A stretch of 56,585 nt of DNA from Verrucomicrobiota bacterium (GCA_021772635.1 JAJFLP010000004.1:1-56585); one strand, 5' to 3'; shown: positions 38,709-47,689, numbered from the stretch's first letter. The notes: generated by a model from the letters alone, not told the origin. A program made the numbers and translations.

Positions 38709-40202
38709 ATGAACGAACTTCTAAAAAAACCTTTGGCGCACCCCGAAGATTTAGGGAAACCCATACCGGGCTGGCCCGACGCGACATCAGTCTGTATGCC
38801 GCGTTGGGAAGACAACGTTGGTTATGAGGAAGGGGACCTTCGAGTTATCGATGCGCTTGCGTGCGGATATCCCCGTTTTGTCTATCACCCGTTTGTTCAG
38901 GATTTAATCGCCGCATGCGAACGACGTTTCCCGGCAAACGGTAGGTGTTTCGTCGCGTTTCCGTCGAGACGGGTCGCGGAGAGTTGCTGTCAATATTTGA
39001 CAGACGACTCGTCGAGCGAACCCGCGATACATGACTTCGGCGCTCTGGGGATACATGCCGTTTCCGTTAATACCGCGCATAGTGAGTCGGTTCGCAGTTA
39101 CTGGCAGCACTCTGGGGACGTGATCTCCCCGAGGATGGCGAAAGCTGCGCTCGCTCCCGAGCCCGGATGGTCCGATGGGAAAGAGATAAAAGAAGTCCTG
39201 CGTCACCGGATCGCGGATTATCTTGACGTTCCGGTCGAATATGTCTTTCTTTATCCGTCAGGAATGTCCGCTATTTTTAATACATGGCGAGCCCTCCATG
39301 ATCTGTATCCGGAGCTTAAAAGCGTCCAGTTCGGGTTTCCCTACGTAGATACACTGAGAATACAACAGAAATTCGGGGCGGGTTACCACTTTTTGTCTGC
39401 GGGCGATGACGAGAGTCTTACGTTACTGGAGGCGATACTGAGAACGGGACCGATTATGGGCGTATTTTGCGAGTTCCCGATGAACCCCCTGATGAACAGC
39501 CCGAACCTCGAGCGTTTGGCCGACTTGGCTGAACAGTATCAGTTTCCCATTGTCGTTGATGAGACGCTCGGGACTTTTGTGAATATTCAGGTTATACCGC
39601 CTGCGGATATTGTTACCACGAGCCTGACGAAGTTTTTCTCAGGCGCTGGCGATGTAATGGGGGGTGCGGTGGTCGTGAACCCGAACGGACGCGTAGCGGA
39701 GACTTTGATTGGTAAGATTACAGCCGAGTACGAGGACAATCTTTGGTCGGAGGACGCGGTCATATTGGAAAAGAACTCGCGCAGTCTGTCTGATCGAATG
39801 GCGAAGATCAACTCAAACGCAGAGGCGGTCTGCCGGTTTCTCGTCGATCATCCTGCGGTCGAGAAACTCTACTATCCCCACTACAGCACGCGCGCGAACT
39901 ATGATCAGTTTAGGAGGGTAGGGGGTGGATATGGCGGTGTATTTTCCGTTGTCCTGAAGAACCCTTCGGTAAACGCACCCAAGTTCTTCGACGCACTGGA
40001 AATCTCGAAGGGGCCTAGTCTCGGCACCAATTTTTCGCTCGCTTGTCCTTACAGTATACTTGCGCACTACAACGAACTGGATTTTATCGAGGAACACGGG
40101 GTCTCGCGGTATCTTATTCGAATTTCTGTCGGCCTGGAAGAGGCTTCTGACCTGGTCGCCAGACTCAAAGCAGCGTTATCAGCCATTCCATTACCCGATT
40201 AA
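38709..40202 (+). CDS. Large cystathionine gamma-synthase-like PLP enzyme
   Basis: 497 residues from an ATG with AGGA at about 8 nt (the frame opens at a TTG at 38670). It belongs to the Cys/Met PLP family but is about 110 residues longer than usual, with an N-terminal extension (KPIPGWPDATSVCMPRWEDNVGYEEGD, then a domain to about 170). PLP features are LYPSGMSAIFNTW, a VVDETLGTFVN aspartate, and SLTKFFSGAGDVMGG with the lysine. This long form resembles fungal cystathionine gamma-synthase (MET7/STR2 type). It follows a standard-length relative, so the two probably have distinct roles. Confidence 0.8.
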   Translation: MNELLKKPLAHPEDLGKPIPGWPDATSVCMPRWEDNVGYEEGDLRVIDALACGYPRFVYHPFVQDLIAACERRFPANGRCFVAFPSRRVAESCCQYLTDDSSSEPAIHDFGALGIHAVSVNTAHSESVRSYWQHSGDVISPRMAKAALAPEPGWSDGKEIKEVLRHRIADYLDVPVEYVFLYPSGMSAIFNTWRALHDLYPELKSVQFGFPYVDTLRIQQKFGAGYHFLSAGDDESLTLLEAILRTGPIMGVFCEFPMNPLMNSPNLERLADLAEQYQFPIVVDETLGTFVNIQVIPPADIVTTSLTKFFSGAGDVMGGAVVVNPNGRVAETLIGKITAEYEDNLWSEDAVILEKNSRSLSDRMAKINSNAEAVCRFLVDHPAVEKLYYPHYSTRANYDQFRRVGGGYGGVFSVVLKNPSVNAPKFFDALEISKGPSLGTNFSLACPYSILAHYNELDFIEEHGVSRYLIRISVGLEEASDLVARLKAALSAIPLPD

Positions 40203-40360
40203 CGGTGGATTTTCATCCGTGGAGATGCAAAGTTAACCAGTAGGAGTAGTATTTATACCGAAAATCACGGAGTTTTCGAAATATAGTTCGAAATCTTTCC
40301 CGTGATAAAACATGAGTCGTCCAAATCGTGGACTGCCTGGAGCATAAAAGGAGATTATCT

Positions 40361-41593
40361 ATGAAGAAGCATGTGCGCTGTGTGAGTAAGTTTATTATCC
40401 AGACATTTTTGAGTTTCTGCTTCGTTGGCGCGTTGTTGGCGACCGACTGCCTGGCACTCACGGAGAACGTGCCATCTTTGAGCAGCCCCGCGATTGCCGC
40501 CCAGCGGCAGGTTATTGCTGATCTAAAGGTACAGGTTGGGGCATTACAAAAGAATTATGTGACCGTGTCATCGGTACGGAATGAGGCGTTTAGAAAACGG
40601 CTGGGAGGTGACATCAGTTCCGATACTACTGAAGACGCGGTTTCGGCGGATCAGCGATTCAAGAAGTTGGATAAGGCATATCGAAAACTTGAACGTGAGC
40701 TCAACAAGAGTGAGCGGAAGCTGGAAGTCGCACAGGAAAAACTCACCAAATTAACCAAGAAATCCGAACAGCAGATACAGCGGCTGGAAAAGAGGGATGC
40801 AACGGTTGTTGTAGAAAAGAAAAAGAAGCAGAAGCGGGAAAAACGTAAAGTTCTGCAGACTGACGATGCAAAAGATCGAGAGTCGGAAAGACAAGCAGTG
40901 TTAAAAGCGAAAGCGGCGAAAAAGGCTCGAAAAGCGGCGGAGCGACGCGAAGAAAAAGCTCGCGGTTCGCTTGCGCGAGCTCAAAGAGAAGCGGCGATTG
41001 CGAAGGCTCGGGCGAAACGAATCGCCGAGAAGGAGAAGGCCCATGCGGAGCAGGAATCGATACGGAAGCAACGCCAAGCTGAGAAAGGCGTGAAGAAAGC
41101 GAAACGTCACGCGGAAAAAGAGTTAAAGAAGACAAAGGAGCGTGCCGGGAAAGAAGCGCGAAAGGCGAATGCGCGCGCAGCAAAAGAAGCGGCGAAGGCG
41201 AAAGCTCGCACGGAGAAAGAGTTAAAGAAGAAAAAGGAGCGAGCCGGGAAAGATATTCGAAAGGCGAATGCGCGCGCAGCAAAAGAAGCGGCGAAGGCGA
41301 AAGCTCGCACAGAGAAAGAGTTAAAGAAGGCAAAGGAGCGTGCCGCGAAAGACGTTCGAAAGGCGAATGCGCGGCGCGCCGCGAAAGAAGCGGCGAAGGC
41401 GAATGCTCGCGCGGAAAAAGAGCTAAAGAAGGCGAATGCGCGTGCCGCGAAAGAAGCGGCGAAAGCGAAGGCTCGTGCGGAAAAAGAGTTAAAGAAGACG
41501 AAGGAGCGTGCCGCGAGAGAAGCGGCGAAGACGGAGGCGCGTCTCGAACGGGAAGCGGCGAAGGCGAAACGAGCTGCTAAGAGCGCCAAGTAG
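40361..41593 (+). CDS. Exported Lys/Ala-rich coiled-coil repeat protein
   Basis: 410 residues; ATG chosen for the strong AAAAGGAG site upstream (the frame opens at 40328). A signal peptide (about 1-33, FLSFCFVGALLATDCLA) precedes a helical region (about 50-170) and a C-terminal half of highly charged Lys/Ala/Arg/Glu repeats. In DNA, near-identical 99-bp (33-residue) units begin around 41161, each with KANARAAKEAAKAKART and EKELKK-KERAGK; later units shrink and diverge. A long, positively charged coiled coil outside the cytoplasm is expected, perhaps binding peptidoglycan or polyanions (inference). It could be mistaken for an H1-like histone, but the signal peptide argues against that. Confidence 0.8.
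   Translation: MKKHVRCVSKFIIQTFLSFCFVGALLATDCLALTENVPSLSSPAIAAQRQVIADLKVQVGALQKNYVTVSSVRNEAFRKRLGGDISSDTTEDAVSADQRFKKLDKAYRKLERELNKSERKLEVAQEKLTKLTKKSEQQIQRLEKRDATVVVEKKKKQKREKRKVLQTDDAKDRESERQAVLKAKAAKKARKAAERREEKARGSLARAQREAAIAKARAKRIAEKEKAHAEQESIRKQRQAEKGVKKAKRHAEKELKKTKERAGKEARKANARAAKEAAKAKARTEKELKKKKERAGKDIRKANARAAKEAAKAKARTEKELKKAKERAAKDVRKANARRAAKEAAKANARAEKELKKANARAAKEAAKAKARAEKELKKTKERAAREAAKTEARLEREAAKAKRAAKSAK
41159..41560 (+). repeat. 99-bp tandem repeats within the coiled-coil gene
   Basis: AAAGGCGAATGCGCGCGCAG recurs at 41161 and 41260, with a third related unit near 41359 and shorter copies after it. One unit contains GCGCGGCGCGCCGCG, a small in-frame expansion. Confidence 0.8.
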
Positions 41594-41760
41594 AAAGCTT
41601 TTAAGCAACATGTCGACCCCGTTTTAGACGGCACGACTTTACACTGAACGCCAAATCGATGAGTCACCTGGCCATAACTTTGTTATTGAATCGAGTCGGT
41701 TGGGGAAATTTCTACTGAAGCGGTCCAGGTGCCCACCTCTTTGATTACCCACCATAACGC

Positions 41761-41963
41761 TAGCCTGATCTATGCACTAACGTTCTACTGCGAGCACGCA
41801 TTGTACATGACCTAAATGAGTTACAAAGAACCCAAGACTTTGAAATAACTCGCTATTTCCCGCAGTCGCGGGACTGGGCTTTGCCCAGCCAGAACCTTCG
41901 TAACTCATTGATCTCAATCACACTGCGAACTCTCGTGACGAAATTCGTGCATAGATCAGGCTA
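41761..41963. mobile_element. MITE-like family B, copy 2 (full length)
   Basis: 203 bp with matching terminal repeats TAGCCTGATCTATGCA and TGCATAGATCAGGCTA, and internal stems CCCGCAGTCGCGGG, CTGGGCTTTGCCCAG, and TGAGTTAC...GTAACTCA. No coding capacity. The best-defined member of the family. Confidence 0.85.
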
Positions 41964-42058
41964 GGCCAGTCGCCCAAAATATTCGAGAGATCGATTTTCT
42001 ATCTCTCCGCCGAGCATACTTACGGCCCAGTCGATCCTCATAACACTTCCCTGTTTAC

Positions 42059-42346
42059 CGTATATAAAACGAACGTCTTCATCGCACATGGGGGATGAAA
42101 TATTGTTTCCACCAAGGTGGATTTCGCTAGGGTCAACATAGATCTTAGGTAATCAATTCAAAGTCGTCTCTCTCCGCACGAGCGGAGTCTCGGTAATCCG
42201 GACCGTATTCTCGGAGTCCGCTCGTGTGGACCGCATAAACGTCCCGTACTGACGGGATCTACGCCCATGCGGGAAGAGTCTTCCCGCACTATCGAGATCG
42301 CTTATGCGGGACGGGTAATCCAGACCGAAAATTGTACTGCTTGATA
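42059..42346. repeat. Repeat family C mosaic, copy 11 (long form)
   Basis: 288 bp running from AACGAACGTCTTCATCGC through CCACCAAGGTGG, CTAGGGTCAACATAGATC, GGAGTCCGCTCGTG and GAAGAGTCTTCCCGCAC to AAAATTGTACTGCTTG. It is the inverse of 27180-27446. With family B copy 2 it occupies most of the 950-bp gap before the Rrf2 gene; 42425-42490 is AT-rich and probably the promoter region. Confidence 0.7.
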
Positions 42347-42546
42347 CTTAATCCCGATTCAGGATGTCCGGGACTCGCGCTTATGCGGAGAGATCGTGGG
42401 CAGTATAATCGCAAATTTTACTCATAACGACCTTGTTTTTAATTTAAAGTCATATATGCTTATAAACATACTTATTTTTTCTGTAAATCGTTGGTTTGGT
42501 GAGGCGTCGTAAAGTAATTGACAGAAGCGAATTCAGAAGGTTAGTC

Positions 42547-42975
42547 GTGAGAATCTTGTCAAAAACTCGTTATGCGTTAAGGATTCTTGTGCATATCGCG
42601 CGGGAATCGAGGAATGGACGTTTGGCTCAGGGGAAAGAGATTGCGTTAAAACAGAATCTGAACGAACCGTATCTTGAACAGATAATGATACCGCTGCGTC
42701 GATCCGGTCTGGTCCGAACGGTACGGGGGCGAAACGGCGGTTATGGGCTTGGCAAAGAGCCGGGTGCGGTGACACTTTACGACATTATACAAATTTTCGA
42801 AGGCGATCCTGAGGGAACAGAGTCGAATGAAAAATTTATAGCGACCAAAGATAAAAATCCCGTGGACGCGGTGTGGAGTGAATTAGCGCAGGTCGTGAAC
42901 GCGGTCGCTCGAGATCGGACATTAGAGTCAATGCTGGACAGCAATATTTTGGCGGAGCCGGAGTACGTCATCTGA
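42547..42975 (+). CDS. Rrf2-family transcriptional regulator, CymR-like
   Basis: 142 residues starting at a GTG preceded by AGAAGG at 6 nt; a longer frame to 42496 adds a tail not typical of the family. The N-terminus MRILSKTRYALRILVHIA begins a winged helix-turn-helix, with the recognition region LNEPYLEQIMIPLRRSGLVRTVRGRNGGYGL. It has no cysteines, so unlike IscR, NsrR or RsrR it cannot ligate an iron-sulfur cluster. In Bacillus, the Cys-less CymR works with CysK to repress sulfur genes; here cysK follows directly, then cysH, cysD and cysN, so control of sulfur assimilation is a strong inference. Its TGA stop lies within sequence shared with family B. Confidence 0.88.
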   Translation: MRILSKTRYALRILVHIARESRNGRLAQGKEIALKQNLNEPYLEQIMIPLRRSGLVRTVRGRNGGYGLGKEPGAVTLYDIIQIFEGDPEGTESNEKFIATKDKNPVDAVWSELAQVVNAVARDRTLESMLDSNILAEPEYVI

Positions 42976-43062
42976 AATATATCGAGATCCGACGTTCTTC
43001 ATAACTCTTTTAGATGAAACAAAATACGTATTCACAATAGAAGATTTATGTATAGATCAGGC
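42973..43062. mobile_element. MITE-like family B fragment (right half)
   Basis: TGAAATATATCGAGATCCG through TTTATGTATAGATCAGGCA matches the right half of the copy at 11515-11695. It starts on the stop codon of the Rrf2 gene, so the stop and 3' region appear to come from the element. It fills most of the Rrf2-cysK gap. Confidence 0.65.
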
Positions 43063-43130
43063 AAGGATCGCACCGCGTTTTTCAATCGCAAATCGCAAAT
43101 CGAAAATCCACGAAGTTTCAGGGAGTCATC

Positions 43131-44051
43131 ATGAGTATATATCAAGACATAACGAGAACAGCTGGGAACACGCCCTTGGTAAAATTGAATCGGCTGGTTG
43201 ATGAATCCGATGCAACCATCCTTGCGAAACTCGAGTTTCAGAATCCGACATTTAGCGTCAAGGATCGGATTGCGGTCAGTATGGTTGATGCAGCTGAGGC
43301 GGCGGGCAAGTTACGCCCCAGTACTGTAATTATCGAACCCACGAGTGGGAACACGGGAATTGGCTTGGCTTTTGTTGCCGCGGCGCGGGGATATCGCTTA
43401 ATAATCACTATGCCGGAGACGATGTCTATAGAGCGACGGCGGGTGATCGCACATCTGGGTGGTGAAGTTGTCCTTACCCCGGGAGATAAAGGGATGAAGG
43501 GTGCCTTAGCGAAGGCGATAGAACTAGCTGATTCGATTGAGGATTCTTTTATCCCGCAGCAGTTCGAAAATCCCGCTAATCCGGATATCCACGCGCGAAC
43601 TACCGGACCGGAAATATGGAGTGACACCGAAGGAGGCGTCGACTTTTTCGTATCCGGCGTTGGGACCGGTGGCACGATTACGGGCGCGGGCGGGTACCTC
43701 AAGGGGAAGAACCCTGACATAAAACTGGTCGCGGTCGAACCTGCGTCTTCTGCGATATTATCCGGCAATCAACCCGGGAAACATATAATCCAGGGAATTG
43801 GTGCCGGATTCGTTCCCGAGGTGCTGGAAACGGAGTTGCTGGATGAAGTTATAACGGTATCAGATAACGATGCGGTGGAGACTGCCCGTGCGGTTGCTCG
43901 TCAGGAGGGGATGCTCTGCGGGTTAAGTTCGGGGGCGGCGGCGTTCGCAGCGATACAACTGGCGAAGCGCGCAGAGAACAAAGGGAAAACGATTGTCGTA
44001 ATATTCCCGAGCGGTGGTGAGCGTTATTTGAGTACACTGCTTTTCGAATAG
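43131..44051 (+). CDS. cysK: Cysteine synthase A (O-acetylserine sulfhydrylase)
   Basis: 306 residues. [10 protein letters not shown] opens the enzyme; the PLP lysine lies in [20 protein letters not shown] binds the substrate carboxylate; [12 protein letters not shown] binds the PLP phosphate; [11 protein letters not shown] is typical of CysK. It makes cysteine from O-acetylserine and sulfide. AGGGAG precedes the ATG. Directly downstream of the CymR-like regulator, with which a CysK may form a regulatory complex. No cysE (serine acetyltransferase) is in the window. Confidence 0.96.
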   Translation: MSIYQDITRTAGNTPLVKLNRLVDESDATILAKLEFQNPTFSVKDRIAVSMVDAAEAAGKLRPSTVIIEPTSGNTGIGLAFVAAARGYRLIITMPETMSIERRRVIAHLGGEVVLTPGDKGMKGALAKAIELADSIEDSFIPQQFENPANPDIHARTTGPEIWSDTEGGVDFFVSGVGTGGTITGAGGYLKGKNPDIKLVAVEPASSAILSGNQPGKHIIQGIGAGFVPEVLETELLDEVITVSDNDAVETARAVARQEGMLCGLSSGAAAFAAIQLAKRAENKGKTIVVIFPSGGERYLSTLLFE

Positions 44052-44151
44052 ACTGCAAGTCCAATTTTCGGTCGGGAATCTGTCGGACACAAGGGATCGC
44101 AGTCGATTTGACTAAAGCCCGACAGGCTCCTAGGCGAAGAATAGGCGAACA

Positions 44152-44284
44152 TTCCGATTCGTACTCCTAATCTTACTCGTAATCGTAATCTTTCTGGTTT
44201 TTCGACGTGAGATTTGGAAAGGGATTACGATTATGATTACGAGTACGATTACGAAAAAAATCCAACGAAAGTTCGCTGGATCTG
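44152..44284 (+). repeat. Repeat family E, copy 2
   Basis: Inverted relative to the copy at 11389. GGCGAACATTCCGATTCGTA, CTTTCTGGTTTTTCGACG, repeated GATTACGA words (5 to 6 close copies), ending in the hairpin ATCCAACGAAAGTTCGCTGG. It fills half of the cysK-cysH gap. Confidence 0.75.
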
Positions 44285-44321
44285 CTCCTAGCCTTAAAAT
44301 TGTTTAACCTTCAGAGAGAGT

Positions 44322-45062
44322 ATGGAAAATACGAGAGAAAATAATTTGAAGCTGTATCAGGAGCATTTGAGCGATAAATCCGCAGAGGAAGTAATCGCAT
44401 GGGCTTCTCTGGAGTTCGGAGACAAAGTGCGATTCGCATCCTCACTGGGGCTCGAAGACCAGGTAATAACAGATTTGATTGCAGCAGCTGACCCGGTAAC
44501 TGAGATCTTTACGTTAGATACCGGGCGATTATTTACTGAGTCTTACGACTTGATACAAAAGACAGAGGAACGTTACAATTTGAGAATTAATATCTGTTTT
44601 CCCGATGCCGGGGAAGTTGAAGAAATGGTTGATAAACACGGTATCAATCTGTTTTATAAAAGTTCCGAACTACGAAAACACTGCTGTGGTATCCGCAAGA
44701 TTCACCCGCTTCGGCGCGGGTTAGATGGTCTCGACGCCTGGATCACCGGGCTTCGCCGCGATCAGTCGCAGGCTCGGGATGCAGTGCAGAAGATCGCCTG
44801 GGATGACGCCAACGGATTATTGAAAATAAATCCGCTATGCGACTGGAGCGAAACCGATGTTCGGGCCTATATCACGGAACACGATGTCCCGTACAATAAA
44901 CTTCACGATCAAGGCTACCCAAGCATAGGTTGTGCCTGCTGTACACGCGCTATCAAGCCTGGAGAGGACTTTCGTGCCGGCCGCTGGTGGTGGGAAAGTG
45001 ATCAACAGAAAGAGTGCGGATTGCATATCGTTGATGGCAAACTCGTACCTCAGAAAAAATAG
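44322..45062 (+). CDS. cysH: Adenylylsulfate (APS) reductase, iron-sulfur type
   Basis: 246 residues of the CysH family. FASSLGLEDQVITD opens the nucleotide-binding domain and LDTGRLFTESYDL follows. Two cysteine pairs, KHCCGIRK (about 119-120) and GCACCTRA (about 203-206), are the [4Fe-4S] signature that separates APS-type enzymes from PAPS-type ones such as E. coli CysH, which lack them. The C-terminal ECGLHI carries the catalytic cysteine. It reduces APS to sulfite with thioredoxin. No APS kinase (cysC) is seen in cysN or nearby, consistent with direct APS use. AGAGAG is upstream of the ATG. Probable unit with cysD and cysN. Confidence 0.95.
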   Translation: MENTRENNLKLYQEHLSDKSAEEVIAWASLEFGDKVRFASSLGLEDQVITDLIAAADPVTEIFTLDTGRLFTESYDLIQKTEERYNLRINICFPDAGEVEEMVDKHGINLFYKSSELRKHCCGIRKIHPLRRGLDGLDAWITGLRRDQSQARDAVQKIAWDDANGLLKINPLCDWSETDVRAYITEHDVPYNKLHDQGYPSIGCACCTRAIKPGEDFRAGRWWWESDQQKECGLHIVDGKLVPQKK

Positions 45063-45185
45063 CCGATTTCGTAAGTATTACCGCAAATTCAAAAGCCTGG
45101 CGATGACCGTCATACTTTAATGCATCGCCGGTTTTCGAGCGTTCAGCTGCTTGCAGCCTAACCCCCCCCAAAAATATAGAATCGA

Positions 45186-46091
45186 ATGGAAAATTATCAG
45201 TTATCACATTTAGACGCATTGGAATCGGAGTCGATTCAGATAATGCGAGAGGTTGCTGCTGAGTTCGAGCGGCCCGTACTCCTATTCTCAGGGGGTAAAG
45301 ATTCCCTAATAATGTTGCGAATCGCCGAAAAGGCTTTCCGGCCGGCGAGGTTTCCATTTCCAATAATGCACGTAGACACGGGACATAATTTCCCGGAGGT
45401 ACTTGAGTTCAGGGACCGGTTAATCGAGGAGATTGGAGAGCGCTTAATTGTCAGGAAGGTTGAAGACGCCATCGAAAAAGGTATCGCGGTTGAAACTGAG
45501 GGCGGGGACGTAAGTCGGAATCGCCTGCAGAGTCCGACATTGCTAAACGCGATCGAAGAGTTCAAGTTCGATGCCGCGTTCGGCGGTGGCCGGCGGGACG
45601 AAGAAAAAGCGCGGGCGAAAGAACGAATCTTTTCTTTTAGAGACGAATTCGGTCAATGGGATCCTAAGAACCAGCGGCCGGAACTTTGGAATCTTTACAA
45701 CGGCCGAATATTTTCAGGCGAGAATATCCGCGTATTTCCGATAAGCGACTGGACCGAGCTCGACGTTTGGCAGTATATCCAACGAGAGAACTTAGAGGTG
45801 CCGTCGATTTATTTCAGTCATGATCGCGAGGTTTTTTACCGTGACAACCAGTGGTTGAGCGCCTCGCCTTATATGGCGCCAAGGGATAGCGAAGAGGTAG
45901 TCGTTAAGAATATCCGTTTTCGTACAGTCGGAGATATGGTTTGTACCGGGGCGATCGAGTCAAAGGCGTTGTGCGTATCGGATATAATCAATGAAATCGC
46001 TGTATTTAGAGTGTCGGAACGCGGTGGTCGCGCCGATGACCGTTTTTCCGAAACCGCAATGGAAGACCGGAAGAAGGAAGGATATTTCTAG
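45186..46091 (+). CDS. cysD: Sulfate adenylyltransferase subunit 2
   Basis: 301 residues. LLFSGGKDSLIMLRIA is the PP-loop for ATP; FDAAFGGGRRDEEKARAKERIFSFRDEFGQWDPK and GENIRVFPISDWTELDVWQYI are CysD signatures. With CysN it forms APS from sulfate and ATP, with GTP hydrolysis by CysN driving the reaction. The C-terminal RADDRFSETAMEDRKKEGYF is typical. Lies 123 bp after cysH. Confidence 0.97.
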   Translation: MENYQLSHLDALESESIQIMREVAAEFERPVLLFSGGKDSLIMLRIAEKAFRPARFPFPIMHVDTGHNFPEVLEFRDRLIEEIGERLIVRKVEDAIEKGIAVETEGGDVSRNRLQSPTLLNAIEEFKFDAAFGGGRRDEEKARAKERIFSFRDEFGQWDPKNQRPELWNLYNGRIFSGENIRVFPISDWTELDVWQYIQRENLEVPSIYFSHDREVFYRDNQWLSASPYMAPRDSEEVVVKNIRFRTVGDMVCTGAIESKALCVSDIINEIAVFRVSERGGRADDRFSETAMEDRKKEGYF

Positions 46092-46369
46092 TGTCCCGTT
46101 AATCTAATTCCTTGACATTTGATTACGTCTATTTTGCTGCCGGGGGGTAGGCAGTGATTTTTCGGGCGTACCCGCAGGTACGTACAAAATTCGCTAACGC
46201 CGCTCTGCATTAAAATACACGTAACCACATGGGCGAGTGACTTTTGAAGTTCAAGACACGTTTCCGTGTAACGACGATGCGACAGCATCGCCTTATGCAC
46301 TGAAACGCACTGGAAATATCAAAATTCATCTCGTCAAATGATAAGGAATTAATTTAACAGGACACGAGA

Positions 46370-47689
46370 ATGACAGATCTAACCGACGAGAATTCACCAA
46401 CCGAGTTGCTGCGGTTTTCTACCTGCGGCAGTGTTGACGATGGGAAGAGCACATTAATAGGACGGCTCCTTTACGACAGTAAATCGCTTTTCGAGGATCA
46501 GCTCGCTGCTCTTGAGTCAGCGAAGCAGTTAAGTGGAAATACCGAGATCAATCTCGCTAATTTGACGGACGGATTGCGGGCGGAAAGAGAACAGGGGATT
46601 ACGATTGACGTAGCGTATCGGTATTTCGCGACGCCGAATCGGAAGTTTATCGTTGCGGACACGCCTGGGCACGTGCAGTACACCCGAAACATGGTGACCG
46701 GCGCTTCCACGGCGAATCTGGCGGTGGTCCTCGTTGATGCAAGAAAAGGTGTTATCGAGCAAACGCGGCGGCATAGTTACATTGCCTCTCTTTTGGGAAT
46801 TCCGCATCTCGTATTGTGCGTTAACAAAATGGACCTGGTAGATTACGATCAGGACGTGTTTACCCGGATTCGTAACGATTTCGAGGAGTTTTCAACCCGT
46901 CTCGGTATCCAGGATATTACGTATATTCCTGTATCTGCGTTAGGGGGAGATAACGTCGTCGACCTGTCGGAGAATATGCCTTGGTATAACGGGCCTCCGT
47001 TATTGTCATATCTTGAGAACGTACACATCGCAAACGACCGAAATCTTACGCACGGACGCCTCCCGGTGCAATGGGTAATTCGGCCACGGTCAGATGAATA
47101 CCACGATTTTCGCGCGTATTCAGGCCAGATTGCAAGCGGCGTTTTCAAGGTTGGCGAAGAAGTTGTCATTTTACCTTCCGGGAAGAGTTCGCGAATAAAA
47201 GATATCCTGAATTTTGAAGACAAATTGCCCGTGGCGTATGCGCCGATGTCAATCGCGGTTCGATTGGAAGATGAGGTCGACGTCAGCCGCGGCGATATGA
47301 TCGTGGCTAAGGACAATGTCCCGCATGTCAGTCGCGACATTGATGCGATGGTTTGCTGGATGCATGACCGACCGATGCTGACGGGTAAGCATTATGCGAT
47401 TAAACACACTGTTTCTAATGACAAAACAGTCGTCAAAGAATTACTGTATCGCGTCGATATCAATACCCTTGAATCCGATTTATCCGCGACCAGCCTCGGG
47501 TTGAACGAGGTTGGCCGGGTAAAATTGAAGACGCAGAACCCATTGATATTCGATGCATATACGATAAATCGGAGCACCGGATCGTTTATCCTGATTGACG
47601 GTGCAACCCACGCAACCGTCGGTGCCGGGATGATTTGTGAACCAGCCCTGGAGCCGCCAATGCCGAAGTATGAGGGATATGTTATTTGA
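46370..47689 (+). CDS. cysN: Sulfate adenylyltransferase subunit 1 (GTPase)
   Basis: 439 residues of the EF-Tu-like GTPase group. G1 CGSVDDGKSTLIGRLL, G3 DTPGHVQYTRNM, G4 NKMD; the translation-factor-like domains 2 and 3 follow (about 225-430). It regulates and powers CysD in sulfate activation. The chain ends without the C-terminal APS kinase found in the NodQ/CysNC fusions, in line with the APS-reducing CysH upstream. A gap of 278 bp separates it from cysD; no repeat family was identified there. Confidence 0.96.
   Translation: MTDLTDENSPTELLRFSTCGSVDDGKSTLIGRLLYDSKSLFEDQLAALESAKQLSGNTEINLANLTDGLRAEREQGITIDVAYRYFATPNRKFIVADTPGHVQYTRNMVTGASTANLAVVLVDARKGVIEQTRRHSYIASLLGIPHLVLCVNKMDLVDYDQDVFTRIRNDFEEFSTRLGIQDITYIPVSALGGDNVVDLSENMPWYNGPPLLSYLENVHIANDRNLTHGRLPVQWVIRPRSDEYHDFRAYSGQIASGVFKVGEEVVILPSGKSSRIKDILNFEDKLPVAYAPMSIAVRLEDEVDVSRGDMIVAKDNVPHVSRDIDAMVCWMHDRPMLTGKHYAIKHTVSNDKTVVKELLYRVDINTLESDLSATSLGLNEVGRVKLKTQNPLIFDAYTINRSTGSFILIDGATHATVGAGMICEPALEPPMPKYEGYVI

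Noticed and set aside
40743-41333. Long minus-strand open frame (196 codons) opposite the coiled-coil gene
   Set aside because: It is the shadow of the repetitive Lys/Ala codons; leucine/serine-rich translation without domain features.
44152-44284. Possible CRISPR-like array from the repeated GATTACGA words
   Set aside because: Words are too short, without spacers of constant length, and no cas genes are present.
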